A stretch of DNA of 22,876 bases from NCBI GenBank assembly GCA_031267775.1, contig JAIRYL010000047.1, positions 1 through 22,876 on the forward strand. The letters are read 5' to 3'. Position 1 is the stretch's first letter; the number at the start of each line of letters is the position of its first letter. This document shows, piece by piece, positions 14,749 to 22,437 of the stretch. This DNA comes from Tannerellaceae bacterium. Its GTDB lineage: Bacteria > Bacteroidota > Bacteroidia > Bacteroidales > Tannerellaceae. The position numbers and the translations under genes are program-made. Under the pieces are notes generated by a model. It was not told the DNA's origin. It saw only the letters and a program-made list of their open reading frames with translations, and made no database searches.

Positions 14749-17433
14749 ATGTGTAAGAGATTAGCGCTGTTTTTTATTTTCCTTGGCTACGCCTTGGGGA
14801 TGTACGCCCAGGAAATTACAGACACTACCTATGTTGATACCCCGGCCGAGACGCCGGTTATTTCGTACACAATGTCTCCGAAAAAATACAAAATCGCTGA
14901 TATTAAAGTAACAGGGATTAAGAATTACGAGGATTTTGTATTGATCAACTTCTCCGGTTTATCGGTAGGAGACGTAGTTACCATACCTACCGGCGATGAA
15001 ATTACAGGCGCTGTAAAACGTTTCTGGCGTCATGGATTATTTTCGGACGTTAAAATACTGGCAACAAAAATGGAAGGCGACAGTATATGGCTGGAGTATC
15101 AACTGAAGCAACGCCCCCGTATTTCACAGGTAAACTATAATGGAATAAAAAAAGGGGAGCGGGAAGATTTGGAGTCGAGATTAGGACTCCGTAAAGGCTA
15201 CCAGATTACGCCTAACCTGATGGACAGGGCTAAAATTGTTATCCAAAAATACTTCGACGGGAAAGGATTTAAGAATGTAACGATCGATATTGTACAAAAA
15301 GACGATCTGGCCAACGAGGGAGAGGTTATTCTGGATATTAACATAGACAAAAATGAAAAAACGAAGATAAACTCAATCGTCTTTACAGGCAACAGCGCGT
15401 TAAGCGTTATTCAGTTGAAAAAAGCGATGAAGAAAACAAACGAGAAATTTTCTTTGCCCAAACGCTTCCGTACAAGCGTCTTGGAAATGTTCAGTACCAA
15501 GAAGTTTACGACGGAAGAATATGAGAATGATAAGAAAAATATTATTGAGAAATATAACGAGTATGGGTATAGAGACGCTGTATTATTGTCGGATACCGTT
15601 TATAATCATAATGAAAAGACGGTTAATATTGAACTGTCTTTAGATGAAGGGCAGCAATATTTCCTGAAAGATATTCGCTTTGTAGGCAATACGCAATATC
15701 CGACCGATTATCTGGAAGCTATCCTGAATATGAAGCCGGGCGAGGTATATAATCAGAAGAAATTGAACGAACGCCTGTCGACAGCCGACGACGCCGTATC
15801 AAACGTTTATTTTAATAACGGATATTTATTTTTTGGAGCCGACCTGGTAGAAGTAGAAGTAGAAAACGACTCTATCTCGTTGGAAATCCGTATACAAGAA
15901 GGTCCGCAGGCAACTATTAACCGGATTATTATCAATGGGAACGACCGGTTATATGAAGATATTGTTCGCCGGGAATTACACACCAAACCAGGTATGCTAT
16001 TCAGTCGCGAAGACCTGATGCGTTCCATTCGCGAATTGGCGCAGATGGGACACTTCGACCCCGAAAACATGAATCCGCAGCCGCTCCCAGACCCTGAAAA
16101 CGGTACGGTAGACATACAATATAATCTGACGTCGAAAGCGAACGACCAGGTTGAATTTTCTGCCGGTTGGGGACAAACCGGTGTAATTGGTAAGTTAAGC
16201 CTCCGGTTTACAAACTTTTCCATGAAGAACTTTTTAAATCCCAAAAGCTACAAAGGTATCATACCGCAAGGAGAAGGACAAACCCTGACATTGAGCGGTC
16301 AAACAAACGGACGCTATTACCAGGCCTACAGTATCTCCTTCATGGATCCCTGGTTTGGAGGAAAAAGGCCCAACACATTATCTATAAGCGCCTATTTCTC
16401 TAAACAGACCGATATCAGCAGCAGTTACATGAGCAACAATATGTACGGATACGATCCTTACTATTATGGCAGCAGCGGGTACGGATATGGATCGGGATAC
16501 GGATATGGCGGATACGGCGGGTATGGCGGAGGATATAACAATTATGAGTTGGCGTACGACCCGGACAAATCAATCATGATGTTCGGCGTTGCAGCAGGAT
16601 ATGGAAAGCGTTTGAGCTGGCCTGACGACTATTTTCAATTTATGGCAACCTTGAATTATCAGATGTATATTATGAAGGATTGGAATTACTTTCTCATTAC
16701 AAACGGTAAAAGCCATAACATCAACCTGGAATTGTTGTTGCAGCGTAGTTCTATCGACAACCCGTTATATACCCGGAGAGGTTCTCAATTCGCTTTATCG
16801 GTAAGCGCCACACCTCCTTATTCCTTGTGGGATGGTAAGGATTATGCAACCATGAGCCAGTATGATGAAAAAAAGTATAGATTGATTGAATACCATAAAT
16901 GGAAATTCAAGGCTAAAATATTCTCTCCATTAGCGCCTCTGACTGTAAAACGAACGCCTGTATTGATGTCGCGTATTGAATATGGATTTTTGGGTCATTA
17001 CGATAGAAATAAAAAATCCCCCTTTGAAGCCTTCTATATGGGAGGCGATGGTATGAGCGGATACTCCAGCTCCTATGCTACTGAAACAATTGGATTGAGA
17101 GGATATGAAAATGGCAGTATTATAGGGAACGACAGGCGCGGCTACGGTTATGCTTACTCTCGGCTGAGTATGGAATTTCGTTATCCGTTCTTGCTGGAAC
17201 CCTCTTCTACCATTTATGGTATGGCATTTGTTGAAGCCGGTAATGCCTGGCCCGACTTAACGAGTTTCAATCCGTTTGCCTTGAAACGTTCGGCCGGCGT
17301 AGGGGTTCGCATCTTCCTGCCTATGATTGGGTTGATGGGTATTGACTGGGCTTATGGGTTTGACAAAATAGACGGTTATCCGCAAGAGAGAGGCGGAAGC
17401 AATTTCCACTTTATTATAGGACAGGAGTTTTAA
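14749..17433 (+). CDS. bamA: Outer-membrane protein assembly factor BamA
   Basis: BamA is the central, essential insertase that folds beta-barrel proteins into the outer membrane. The 894-residue product has a signal peptide (MCKRLALFFIFLGYALGMYAQ). POTRA domains span residues about 45-430 (YKIADIKVTGIKNYEDF, then RISQVNYNGIKKGERED, TKINSIVFTGNSAL, YFLKDIRFVGNTQYPTDYLE and ATINRIIINGNDRL mark five repeats). A 16-strand-type barrel follows, with the GLRGYENGSI motif and C-terminal IIGQEF ending in Phe. A TTG six bases upstream is rejected in favour of the ATG. The gene is longer than E. coli bamA, partly because of a Gly/Tyr-rich insert at residues about 565-603. Confidence 0.97.
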   Translation: MCKRLALFFIFLGYALGMYAQEITDTTYVDTPAETPVISYTMSPKKYKIADIKVTGIKNYEDFVLINFSGLSVGDVVTIPTGDEITGAVKRFWRHGLFSDVKILATKMEGDSIWLEYQLKQRPRISQVNYNGIKKGEREDLESRLGLRKGYQITPNLMDRAKIVIQKYFDGKGFKNVTIDIVQKDDLANEGEVILDINIDKNEKTKINSIVFTGNSALSVIQLKKAMKKTNEKFSLPKRFRTSVLEMFSTKKFTTEEYENDKKNIIEKYNEYGYRDAVLLSDTVYNHNEKTVNIELSLDEGQQYFLKDIRFVGNTQYPTDYLEAILNMKPGEVYNQKKLNERLSTADDAVSNVYFNNGYLFFGADLVEVEVENDSISLEIRIQEGPQATINRIIINGNDRLYEDIVRRELHTKPGMLFSREDLMRSIRELAQMGHFDPENMNPQPLPDPENGTVDIQYNLTSKANDQVEFSAGWGQTGVIGKLSLRFTNFSMKNFLNPKSYKGIIPQGEGQTLTLSGQTNGRYYQAYSISFMDPWFGGKRPNTLSISAYFSKQTDISSSYMSNNMYGYDPYYYGSSGYGYGSGYGYGGYGGYGGGYNNYELAYDPDKSIMMFGVAAGYGKRLSWPDDYFQFMATLNYQMYIMKDWNYFLITNGKSHNINLELLLQRSSIDNPLYTRRGSQFALSVSATPPYSLWDGKDYATMSQYDEKKYRLIEYHKWKFKAKIFSPLAPLTVKRTPVLMSRIEYGFLGHYDRNKKSPFEAFYMGGDGMSGYSSSYATETIGLRGYENGSIIGNDRRGYGYAYSRLSMEFRYPFLLEPSSTIYGMAFVEAGNAWPDLTSFNPFALKRSAGVGVRIFLPMIGLMGIDWAYGFDKIDGYPQERGGSNFHFIIGQEF
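16441..16560 (+). repeat. Gly/Tyr-rich repeat insert inside bamA
   Basis: Repeated GGATAYGG-type codon blocks encode a run dominated by Gly and Tyr, with sub-motifs such as GYGYGSGYGYGGYGGYGGGY. It falls between early barrel strands, after SAYFSKQTDISSSYMSNN and before SIMMFGVAAGYG, so it probably forms a surface loop. The near-repetitive DNA should be prone to length change between strains. Confidence 0.85.
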
Positions 17434-17470
17434 TTAACTTAATTTAGAAACTTTAATCTAAACCCAACGT

Positions 17471-17478
17471 TATATTTG
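17471..17478 (+). promoter_or_regulatory. -7 promoter element before first ompH
   Basis: TATATTTG matches TAnnTTTG and is followed by CAGTC. The resulting TATATTTGCAGTC is identical to the element before the tRNA-Ala gene (22800-22812). Transcription would start near 17485. The -33 position has only TTTA-like sequence. It allows the ompH pair to be expressed independently of bamA. Confidence 0.55.
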
Positions 17479-17511
17479 CAGTCATAAAGAGTGAACATAA
17501 AAAGAATGAAT

Positions 17512-18027
17512 ATGAAAAAAATTATCGCCTTATGCAGTTTTCTGTTTATCTGCTCTTTTGCGGGAGTAGCTCAGAAGTTTGCATTAATTGATATGGAATA
17601 TATATTAAAGAATATTCCAGCCTACGAAATGACGAATGAACAACTTAGCCAGATTTCGAGGAAATGGCAGAACGAGGTTGAAGCGATCCAGCAAGAAGCT
17701 CAAAATATGTATAAAACATATCAGAGCGACTTGGTATTCTTATCTGCAGAAATGAAGTCTAAACGTGAAGAAGAGATCATTAAAAAGGAACAGGAAGCGC
17801 AAGACCTGAAACGCAAATATTTTGGCGCCGACGGCGAACTGGTTAAGAAACGGGAAAGCCTCATGAAGCCTATTCAGGACGAAATATATAATGCGACGAA
17901 GGAGATATCGGAAGATAAAGGATATCAGTTAATTGTAGATCGTGCATCTGCCATGAGTATTATTTTTGCATCTCCTAAGATAGACGTGAGCAATGAAGTA
18001 CTTCTAAAATTAGGATATTCAAAATAA
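17512..18027 (+). CDS. ompH: OmpH/Skp-family periplasmic chaperone, first copy
   Basis: Skp-like proteins form trimers with long coiled-coil arms that hold unfolded outer-membrane proteins in the periplasm and pass them to BamA. The 171-residue product starts MKKIIALCSFLFICSFAGVAQ (signal peptide, cleavage before Q). A short beta segment follows (KFALIDMEYILKNIPAYE), then a long charged helical hairpin (residues about 45-130, rich in E, K and Q), and a closing GYQLIVDRASAMSIIFAS strand. In-frame GTG 17491 and ATG 17506 are alternative starts; 17512 has AAAGA at a suitable distance. It lies 78 bases after bamA and 75 bases before its paralogue. Confidence 0.92.
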   Translation: MKKIIALCSFLFICSFAGVAQKFALIDMEYILKNIPAYEMTNEQLSQISRKWQNEVEAIQQEAQNMYKTYQSDLVFLSAEMKSKREEEIIKKEQEAQDLKRKYFGADGELVKKRESLMKPIQDEIYNATKEISEDKGYQLIVDRASAMSIIFASPKIDVSNEVLLKLGYSK

Positions 18028-18032
18028 ATGCT

Positions 18033-18040
18033 TACATTTG
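18033..18040 (+). promoter_or_regulatory. -7 promoter element before second ompH
   Basis: TACATTTG is a full match to TAnnTTTG in the gap between the two ompH genes, six bases after the first stop. Transcription would start near 18047, giving about 56 bases of AT-rich leader. It excludes the apparent upstream start at 18028. No good -33 is seen. Confidence 0.5.
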
Positions 18041-18102
18041 TGCGCTTTAGCATAAAAAAAACAGCGCGTTTGATTAATATAATAAATAATAATATAAAAA
18101 AG

Positions 18103-18597
18103 ATGAAGAAACTTATTGTTTTATTGTTCATGATTCTTCCGTTGGGTGTTGTCGCTCAGGAAATAAAAATTGCTTATGTGAGTGTTCAGGAAATATTCAT
18201 GGCAATGCCCGAATTATCTAATATTGAAAAACAACTGACTGAGTTGAATGAGAAATATTCTCAGGAATTGAAAGTTATGCAGGATGAATATCAGAAAAAA
18301 TATTCGGATTATATTGCACAACAGGATTCGTTAACTGAGAATATCAAACTGAGAAGAATGCAGGAAATAGAAGACATCCGTACCCGGATGGAAAATTTTG
18401 TTCCTATTGCGCAACAGGATATGCAGAAAAAACAGGAAGAACTGTATAAACCTGTTCAGGATAAAATACAGGGCGCGATTAAATCCGTAGGCGAAGAAAA
18501 AGGGTATACCTATATTATCGACCCGCAGGTATTCCTTCATATCGGAAATAATGCAGTAAATGCTACTCCGTTTGTAAAAACAAAATTAGGTCTTTAA
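18103..18597 (+). CDS. ompH: OmpH/Skp-family periplasmic chaperone, second copy
   Basis: The 164-residue product is a paralogue of the protein encoded just before it. It has signal peptide MKKLIVLLFMILPLGVVAQ, then IKIAYVSVQEIFMAMPELSNIEKQ, a charged coiled-coil hairpin (about 40-125) and the C-terminal YTYIIDPQVFLHIG strand. An open frame extends upstream to 18028, but those residues are basic and Asn-rich, lack a signal peptide and overlap the -7 element, so the start is placed at 18103. Together with bamA and the first ompH this forms an outer-membrane protein delivery module. A strong terminator follows at 18616. Confidence 0.92.
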   Translation: MKKLIVLLFMILPLGVVAQEIKIAYVSVQEIFMAMPELSNIEKQLTELNEKYSQELKVMQDEYQKKYSDYIAQQDSLTENIKLRRMQEIEDIRTRMENFVPIAQQDMQKKQEELYKPVQDKIQGAIKSVGEEKGYTYIIDPQVFLHIGNNAVNATPFVKTKLGL

Positions 18598-18615
18598 TCA
18601 ATACGCATAATTATA

Positions 18616-18657
18616 ACAAAGGATGCTTTTCGCCGGAAAGCGTCCTTTGTCTGTTTT
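18616..18657 (+). terminator. Strong intrinsic terminator after ompH pair
   Basis: ACAAAGGATGCTTT (18616-18629) and AAAGCGTCCTTTGT (18637-18650) form a 14-bp stem with one G-T pair and a 7-base loop, followed by CTGTTTT. It closes the envelope block and separates it from murI. Confidence 0.85.
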
Positions 18658-18677
18658 ATAAAGAAAGTTTAGTACGT

Positions 18678-19511
18678 ATGTTTTCATGCAAACCCTGTCC
18701 TGTCGGAATATTTGATTCCGGCTATGGCGGATTGACAATCTTTGACAAGATACAAAAGGCGCTTCCCGCATACGATTATATTTATTTGGGAGATAACGCC
18801 CGCGCGCCGTATGGAACCCGTTCGTTTGAAGTGGTATACCGGTTTACCCGTCAGGCTGTTATGAAATTGTTTGAACAAGGCTGTCAATTAGTGATCCTGG
18901 CCTGCAATACGGCTTCGGCAAAAGCCCTGCGCACCATACAACAAAAAGATTTACCGCTATGGGATGCTTCGAGACGCGTATTGGGCGTTATTCGCCCTAC
19001 GGTAGAAGTTATTGATTGTATCAGCCGGAGTAAACATGTAGGGATATTGGCAACTTCGGGAACGATCTCTTCCAACTCGTATACCCTCGAAATCGAAAAG
19101 ATATATCCGCATATAAAGGTAACGGGCGAAGCTTGTCCGATGTGGGTTCCTTTAGTGGAAAACAATGAATTTCATTCGCCGGGCGCCGATTATTTTGTCA
19201 AGAAACATATCGATCATATTCTTTCCATAGATGCGGATATTGACGCCTTAATACTGGCCTGTACGCATTATCCTTTATTGCAGGATAAGATTTATGGATT
19301 TCTTCCCGAAGGAATAACCTTGTTTTCACAAGGAGAAAGGGTGGCCAATAGTTTGAAAGAGTATCTTCAACGCCATCCCGAAATAGATAACCGATTGACA
19401 AAAGGAGGGACAAGCCATTTCCTGACTACAGAATCTGCCGAAAAGTTTTCCGAGGCGGCTTCTACCTTCCTCCATTATCCCATACATGTAGAACGAATAG
19501 CGATTGATTGA
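18678..19511 (+). CDS. murI: Glutamate racemase
   Basis: MurI converts L-glutamate to D-glutamate for the peptidoglycan stem peptide, using two cysteines and no cofactor. The 277 residues carry VGIFDSGYGGLTIF (Asp13), YLGDNARAPYG, LACNTASAKAL (catalytic Cys76) and LACTHYPLLQ (catalytic Cys195), so both catalytic residues are intact. It starts 20 bases after the terminator region. No clear -7 element lies between, so the promoter is unidentified. The stop is three bases before the ATG of the dipeptidase gene, indicating a shared transcript for cell-wall D-amino-acid metabolism. Confidence 0.97.
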   Translation: MFSCKPCPVGIFDSGYGGLTIFDKIQKALPAYDYIYLGDNARAPYGTRSFEVVYRFTRQAVMKLFEQGCQLVILACNTASAKALRTIQQKDLPLWDASRRVLGVIRPTVEVIDCISRSKHVGILATSGTISSNSYTLEIEKIYPHIKVTGEACPMWVPLVENNEFHSPGADYFVKKHIDHILSIDADIDALILACTHYPLLQDKIYGFLPEGITLFSQGERVANSLKEYLQRHPEIDNRLTKGGTSHFLTTESAEKFSEAASTFLHYPIHVERIAID

Positions 19512-19514
19512 CGG

Positions 19515-20180
19515 ATGAAACAAAGAATCTTAGTTCTATTTATTTTCATATTTACATTCGCTCAGGGCAAAACAGAAGGGTTAGACCGTTATTTTGCATC
19601 CAAAGGACTGACAGACGTTTCGCGTATGGATACGTCTATCCATGTATTGCTCAAATACGCCACAACCGACAATCTGTTTAATAAAGCGGTATATACAGGC
19701 ATAAAAGGAATCTGGTTACATCCGGACGCCGCCTCCAAATTGATACGGGCGCAAAAGCTATTAAAAGAAAAACATCCAGCCTATTCATTAATTGTTTATG
19801 ACGCCGCCCGTCCGGCGTCTGTACAAAAAAAGATGTGGGACTTAGCCCGAAGCGCCAATCAAACAAATTATGTAAGTAATCCGGCCAAAGGAGGAAGCCT
19901 GCATAGTTACGGCATGGCTGTAGACGTAACGATTGTAGACAGAGGCGGGAAACCACTTCCTATGGGAAGCCCTTTCGACTACTTTGGCGAAAAGGCTCAC
20001 ATAAACAAGGAAGACGTTTTACTGCAATCAGGCAAAATATCCCCGGAAGAATACGCCAATCGCCGACTCTTACGACAAATTATGCAACAAGCCGGCTTCC
20101 GGACGATTTTATACGAATGGTGGCACTTCAACGCTTGTTCAAGAGAAGAAGCAAGGAAAAAGTATATTCTTATTGACTAA
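19515..20180 (+). CDS. Periplasmic VanX-like D-Ala-D-Ala dipeptidase (M15 family)
   Basis: The 221-residue zinc peptidase should split D-Ala-D-Ala. Active-site parts are complete: the zinc motif SLHSYGMAVD (His130, Asp137), EWWHFN (catalytic Glu201, zinc His204) and Arg99 in DAARP. An N-terminal hydrophobic signal (MKQRILVLFIFIFTFAQG) places it in the periplasm, like DdpX/PcgL-type enzymes and unlike cytoplasmic VanX of glycopeptide resistance. No vanH or vanA partner is present. It overlaps nothing upstream and is tightly linked to murI, so I infer recycling or nutritional use of D-Ala-D-Ala. It ends tail-to-tail with yccF, overlapping it by 11 bases. Confidence 0.9.
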   Translation: MKQRILVLFIFIFTFAQGKTEGLDRYFASKGLTDVSRMDTSIHVLLKYATTDNLFNKAVYTGIKGIWLHPDAASKLIRAQKLLKEKHPAYSLIVYDAARPASVQKKMWDLARSANQTNYVSNPAKGGSLHSYGMAVDVTIVDRGGKPLPMGSPFDYFGEKAHINKEDVLLQSGKISPEEYANRRLLRQIMQQAGFRTILYEWWHFNACSREEARKKYILID

Positions 20181-20541
20181 TGTTTTTCCCGAAAGGCGCC
20201 AGCGCCAGGGCGGCCATTTTGAAATGTTGCATCCCAAAAGGAATGCCGATAATGGTGATACACAGGAATAATCCGAAAATCAAATGCGTCAGGCTAATCC
20301 ATATCCCGCCGATTAATATCCAGATAATATTCATAATAACAGATAAGCAGCCTCCGGCGTTTCCGCCGTCTGTTACCGTACTTCCAAAAGGCCAAAGCGC
20401 CAAAATCGCCAGCTTGAGGGTTTGCAGTCCGAAAGGAATACCAATAATAGTGATCATCAAACCTATACTGGCTACAAGATATTCAATAGCCGTTATGATA
20501 CCGCCAAGCAGCAACCAGAGAATGTTTCCTAAAAATTTCAT
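20170..20541 (-). CDS. yccF: YccF-domain inner-membrane protein
   Basis: The 123-residue membrane protein has an internal duplication. Each half carries a hydrophobic N-terminal helix with a Gly pair (NILWLLLGGIITAIEYL; NIIWILIGGIWISLTHL), then a second helix ending in ITIIGIPFG(L/M)Q, and then ALALxPFG. This is the YccF domain pair, predicted to have about four membrane segments. Its biochemical role is not established. The ATG overlaps the stop of the M23 peptidase gene (ATGA, 20538-20541), so translation is probably coupled. Confidence 0.88.
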   Translation of the reverse strand: MKFLGNILWLLLGGIITAIEYLVASIGLMITIIGIPFGLQTLKLAILALWPFGSTVTDGGNAGGCLSVIMNIIWILIGGIWISLTHLIFGLFLCITIIGIPFGMQHFKMAALALAPFGKNISQ

Positions 20542-21806
20542 TTGCGTAGATTATTATAGTTTGTGTGAAAATCGTTTAATTCCGCTAAAACACGCCGGCT
20601 AACCAACAAGAAACGATCCCATAACTCAGGCTTTACCGGTTTGCCCGGAGGAACTTCCATGGCAAGGGGATTTATCGGCTGTCCGTTTTTATAAACCCGA
20701 AAGTCAAGGTGAGGGCCGGTAGATAATCCCGTAGAACCTACATAGCCGATAATATCTCCCTGCCGAATCTGCTTCCCCACCCGAAGGCCTTTGGCAAATC
20801 CGCTAAGGTGCATATACGTAGTGGCGTAGACGGAGTTATGCTTTATTTTCACATAATTCCCCCCTCCTCCTTCGTACGCCCTTGCTATAACGCTTCCATC
20901 GCCAATTGCTCTTACGGGCGTACCGGACGGAGCGGCATAATCTACCCCATGATGCGCCCTGTATCGTTTTAACACAGGGTGAAAGCGGGAATTGGAGAAA
21001 CGAGAGGTAATCCTGAAAAAGTCAAGCGGCGCTTTTAGAAAAGTTTTACGCAAACTATTGCCTTCTCTATCGAAATATTCGGATATACTATCTTGTATAA
21101 AAGGAATAGCCGTAAATTCTTTTCCCTGATGCATAAATTTAGCGCCTTCGATCGTTGAAATACTGAGGGGAATTGTATCGTCGATGTAGGCAACATCATA
21201 CATCGCCTGAAAAGAATCGCCTTCTTTTACGTCGTAAAAATCAATTTGCCAGGCAAACACATCCGACAGTTTAATAGCTAACAGCGGGTCTACTCCATTC
21301 GATTTCAATACATTCCAAAGAGAAGAATTTAACGTTCCCTCTACGTACAGTCTCCTTAGCTCAATATCTTTATTAAATTCGTAAGCGCAAACCGTATCTG
21401 CGGTAAAGTCTATAATGGCAAAATCGGCGAGAGACTTTGCAAATGAAATGTATCGGATAGTTTGCGCGCTGTCGGTGGTTGTAAACGTACAATAATGCAT
21501 GCCTGTCCGCAATTTTACGGGGTTCAACACCTGTTTGGAAGCTTTACTGATACTGTCGGCTTTCGCCGGCGAAAACCCCAAACCGGCAAATATGGCGGCC
21601 GGGCTATCTCCGTTCTTAATCGGATATTCCATTACCTCCAGCGAATCGATACAAATCCCATATAAATAAATATGCTGCAGGCTATCTGTCCGGTCGTGCC
21701 CCCGTCTTTCATCGGTTTGCTCTACAGTTTGTTTACACGAAAGGGTTACGATACAAAGAAAACAAAGTATACAGACAGGTAGTTGTTTATTTGTTGATGG
21801 CCTCAT
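20538..21806 (-). CDS. M23 (LytM-like) peptidase lipoprotein with altered zinc motif
   Basis: The 422-residue product starts MRPSTNKQLPVCILCFLCIV and has a lipobox (VTLSC), so it is a lipoprotein. A middle region (about 55-240) resembles the LysM/OapA-like part of other Bacteroidota M23 proteins (FAGLGFSPAKADSISKAS; NGVDPLLAIKLSDVFAWQIDFYDVKEGDSFQAMYD). The C-terminal LytM domain has the first zinc motif HHGVD (His285, Asp289) and YMHLSGF. The canonical HxH is replaced by HLD (His366, Asp368). It may cleave peptidoglycan cross-links if Asp368 can bind zinc, or act as a regulator. An upstream Met at 21860 is rejected because a -7 element lies at 21826-21833. It is coupled to yccF. Confidence 0.9.
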   Translation of the reverse strand: MRPSTNKQLPVCILCFLCIVTLSCKQTVEQTDERRGHDRTDSLQHIYLYGICIDSLEVMEYPIKNGDSPAAIFAGLGFSPAKADSISKASKQVLNPVKLRTGMHYCTFTTTDSAQTIRYISFAKSLADFAIIDFTADTVCAYEFNKDIELRRLYVEGTLNSSLWNVLKSNGVDPLLAIKLSDVFAWQIDFYDVKEGDSFQAMYDVAYIDDTIPLSISTIEGAKFMHQGKEFTAIPFIQDSISEYFDREGNSLRKTFLKAPLDFFRITSRFSNSRFHPVLKRYRAHHGVDYAAPSGTPVRAIGDGSVIARAYEGGGGNYVKIKHNSVYATTYMHLSGFAKGLRVGKQIRQGDIIGYVGSTGLSTGPHLDFRVYKNGQPINPLAMEVPPGKPVKPELWDRFLLVSRRVLAELNDFHTNYNNLRK

Positions 21807-21825
21807 AATTCTTCTTCTATGCACG

Positions 21826-21833
21826 CAAAAATA
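21826..21833 (-). promoter_or_regulatory. -7 promoter element of M23 peptidase gene
   Basis: The minus strand reads TATTTTTG, matching TAnnTTTG. Transcription would start near 21819, about 13 bases before the ATG at 21806. No TTTG is seen at the -33 position. Confidence 0.45.
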
Positions 21834-21876
21834 AAGAAAAATTATCTCCGAAGCACGCATACATTGGCAAATGACC

Positions 21877-22437
21877 CTATTTTTTCACTTTACCGGGATT
21901 CTTATTGATAAAGTCTTTCCAGCCGGAATACTTTTTTTCCGAAACAGGATTATTGGTTTGAAAAAAATGGCAGACGGCGGCAGCCAGTCCATCCGTTGCA
22001 TCCAACTGGGGAAGCATCTGCGCGTCGGCTATGTGCAGGAAACGCTGAAGCATGCCGGCTACCTGTTCTTTAGAAGCGTTTCCGTTTCCGGTAATAGACA
22101 TCTTTATTTTTAAAGGAGCGTATTCAAAAATAGGTATATCGCGGTTTAAGGCAGCGGACATGGCAACGCCTTGCGCTCTTCCCAGCTTTAACATACTTTG
22201 CACGTTTTTCCCAAAGAAGGGAGCTTCAATGGCTAATTCGTCGGGGAGGTATTCGTTTATTAATCCGGTAACACGTTCGTAGATTTTACGCAAACGAAGG
22301 TAATGGTCTTCATATTTATCCAACTGTAAAACCCCCATAGCCATCAGTTTGGGTTTATTTCCCAAAATCAGGAGAACGCCGTATCCCATGACGATTGTTC
22401 CGGGGTCAATCCCCAATATGATGCGTTCCTTTACCAT
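21877..22437 (-). CDS. ruvC: Holliday junction endonuclease RuvC
   Basis: RuvC cuts Holliday junctions in pairs after branch migration by RuvAB. The 186 residues include the four expected acidic catalytic residues: Asp11 (ILGIDPGT), Glu71 (LAIEAPFFGKN), Asp146 and Asp149 (DATDGLAAAVCHF). The family motif GNGNASKEQVAGML is also present. The C-terminal tail is basic (KNPGKVKK). The start overlaps the end of the DUF4286 gene by 7 bases, so the two are translated from one message. ruvA and ruvB are not in this window. Confidence 0.97.
   Translation of the reverse strand: MVKERIILGIDPGTIVMGYGVLLILGNKPKLMAMGVLQLDKYEDHYLRLRKIYERVTGLINEYLPDELAIEAPFFGKNVQSMLKLGRAQGVAMSAALNRDIPIFEYAPLKIKMSITGNGNASKEQVAGMLQRFLHIADAQMLPQLDATDGLAAAVCHFFQTNNPVSEKKYSGWKDFINKNPGKVKK

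Noticed and set aside
18028..18102. An upstream in-frame start of the second ompH
   Set aside because: The -7 element at 18033-18040 overlaps it, and the added residues are basic and Asn-rich, in front of a normal signal peptide.
19515..20180. A vancomycin-resistance vanX gene
   Set aside because: The enzyme has a signal peptide and sits with murI, with no vanH, vanA or vanRS; a physiological dipeptidase is more likely.
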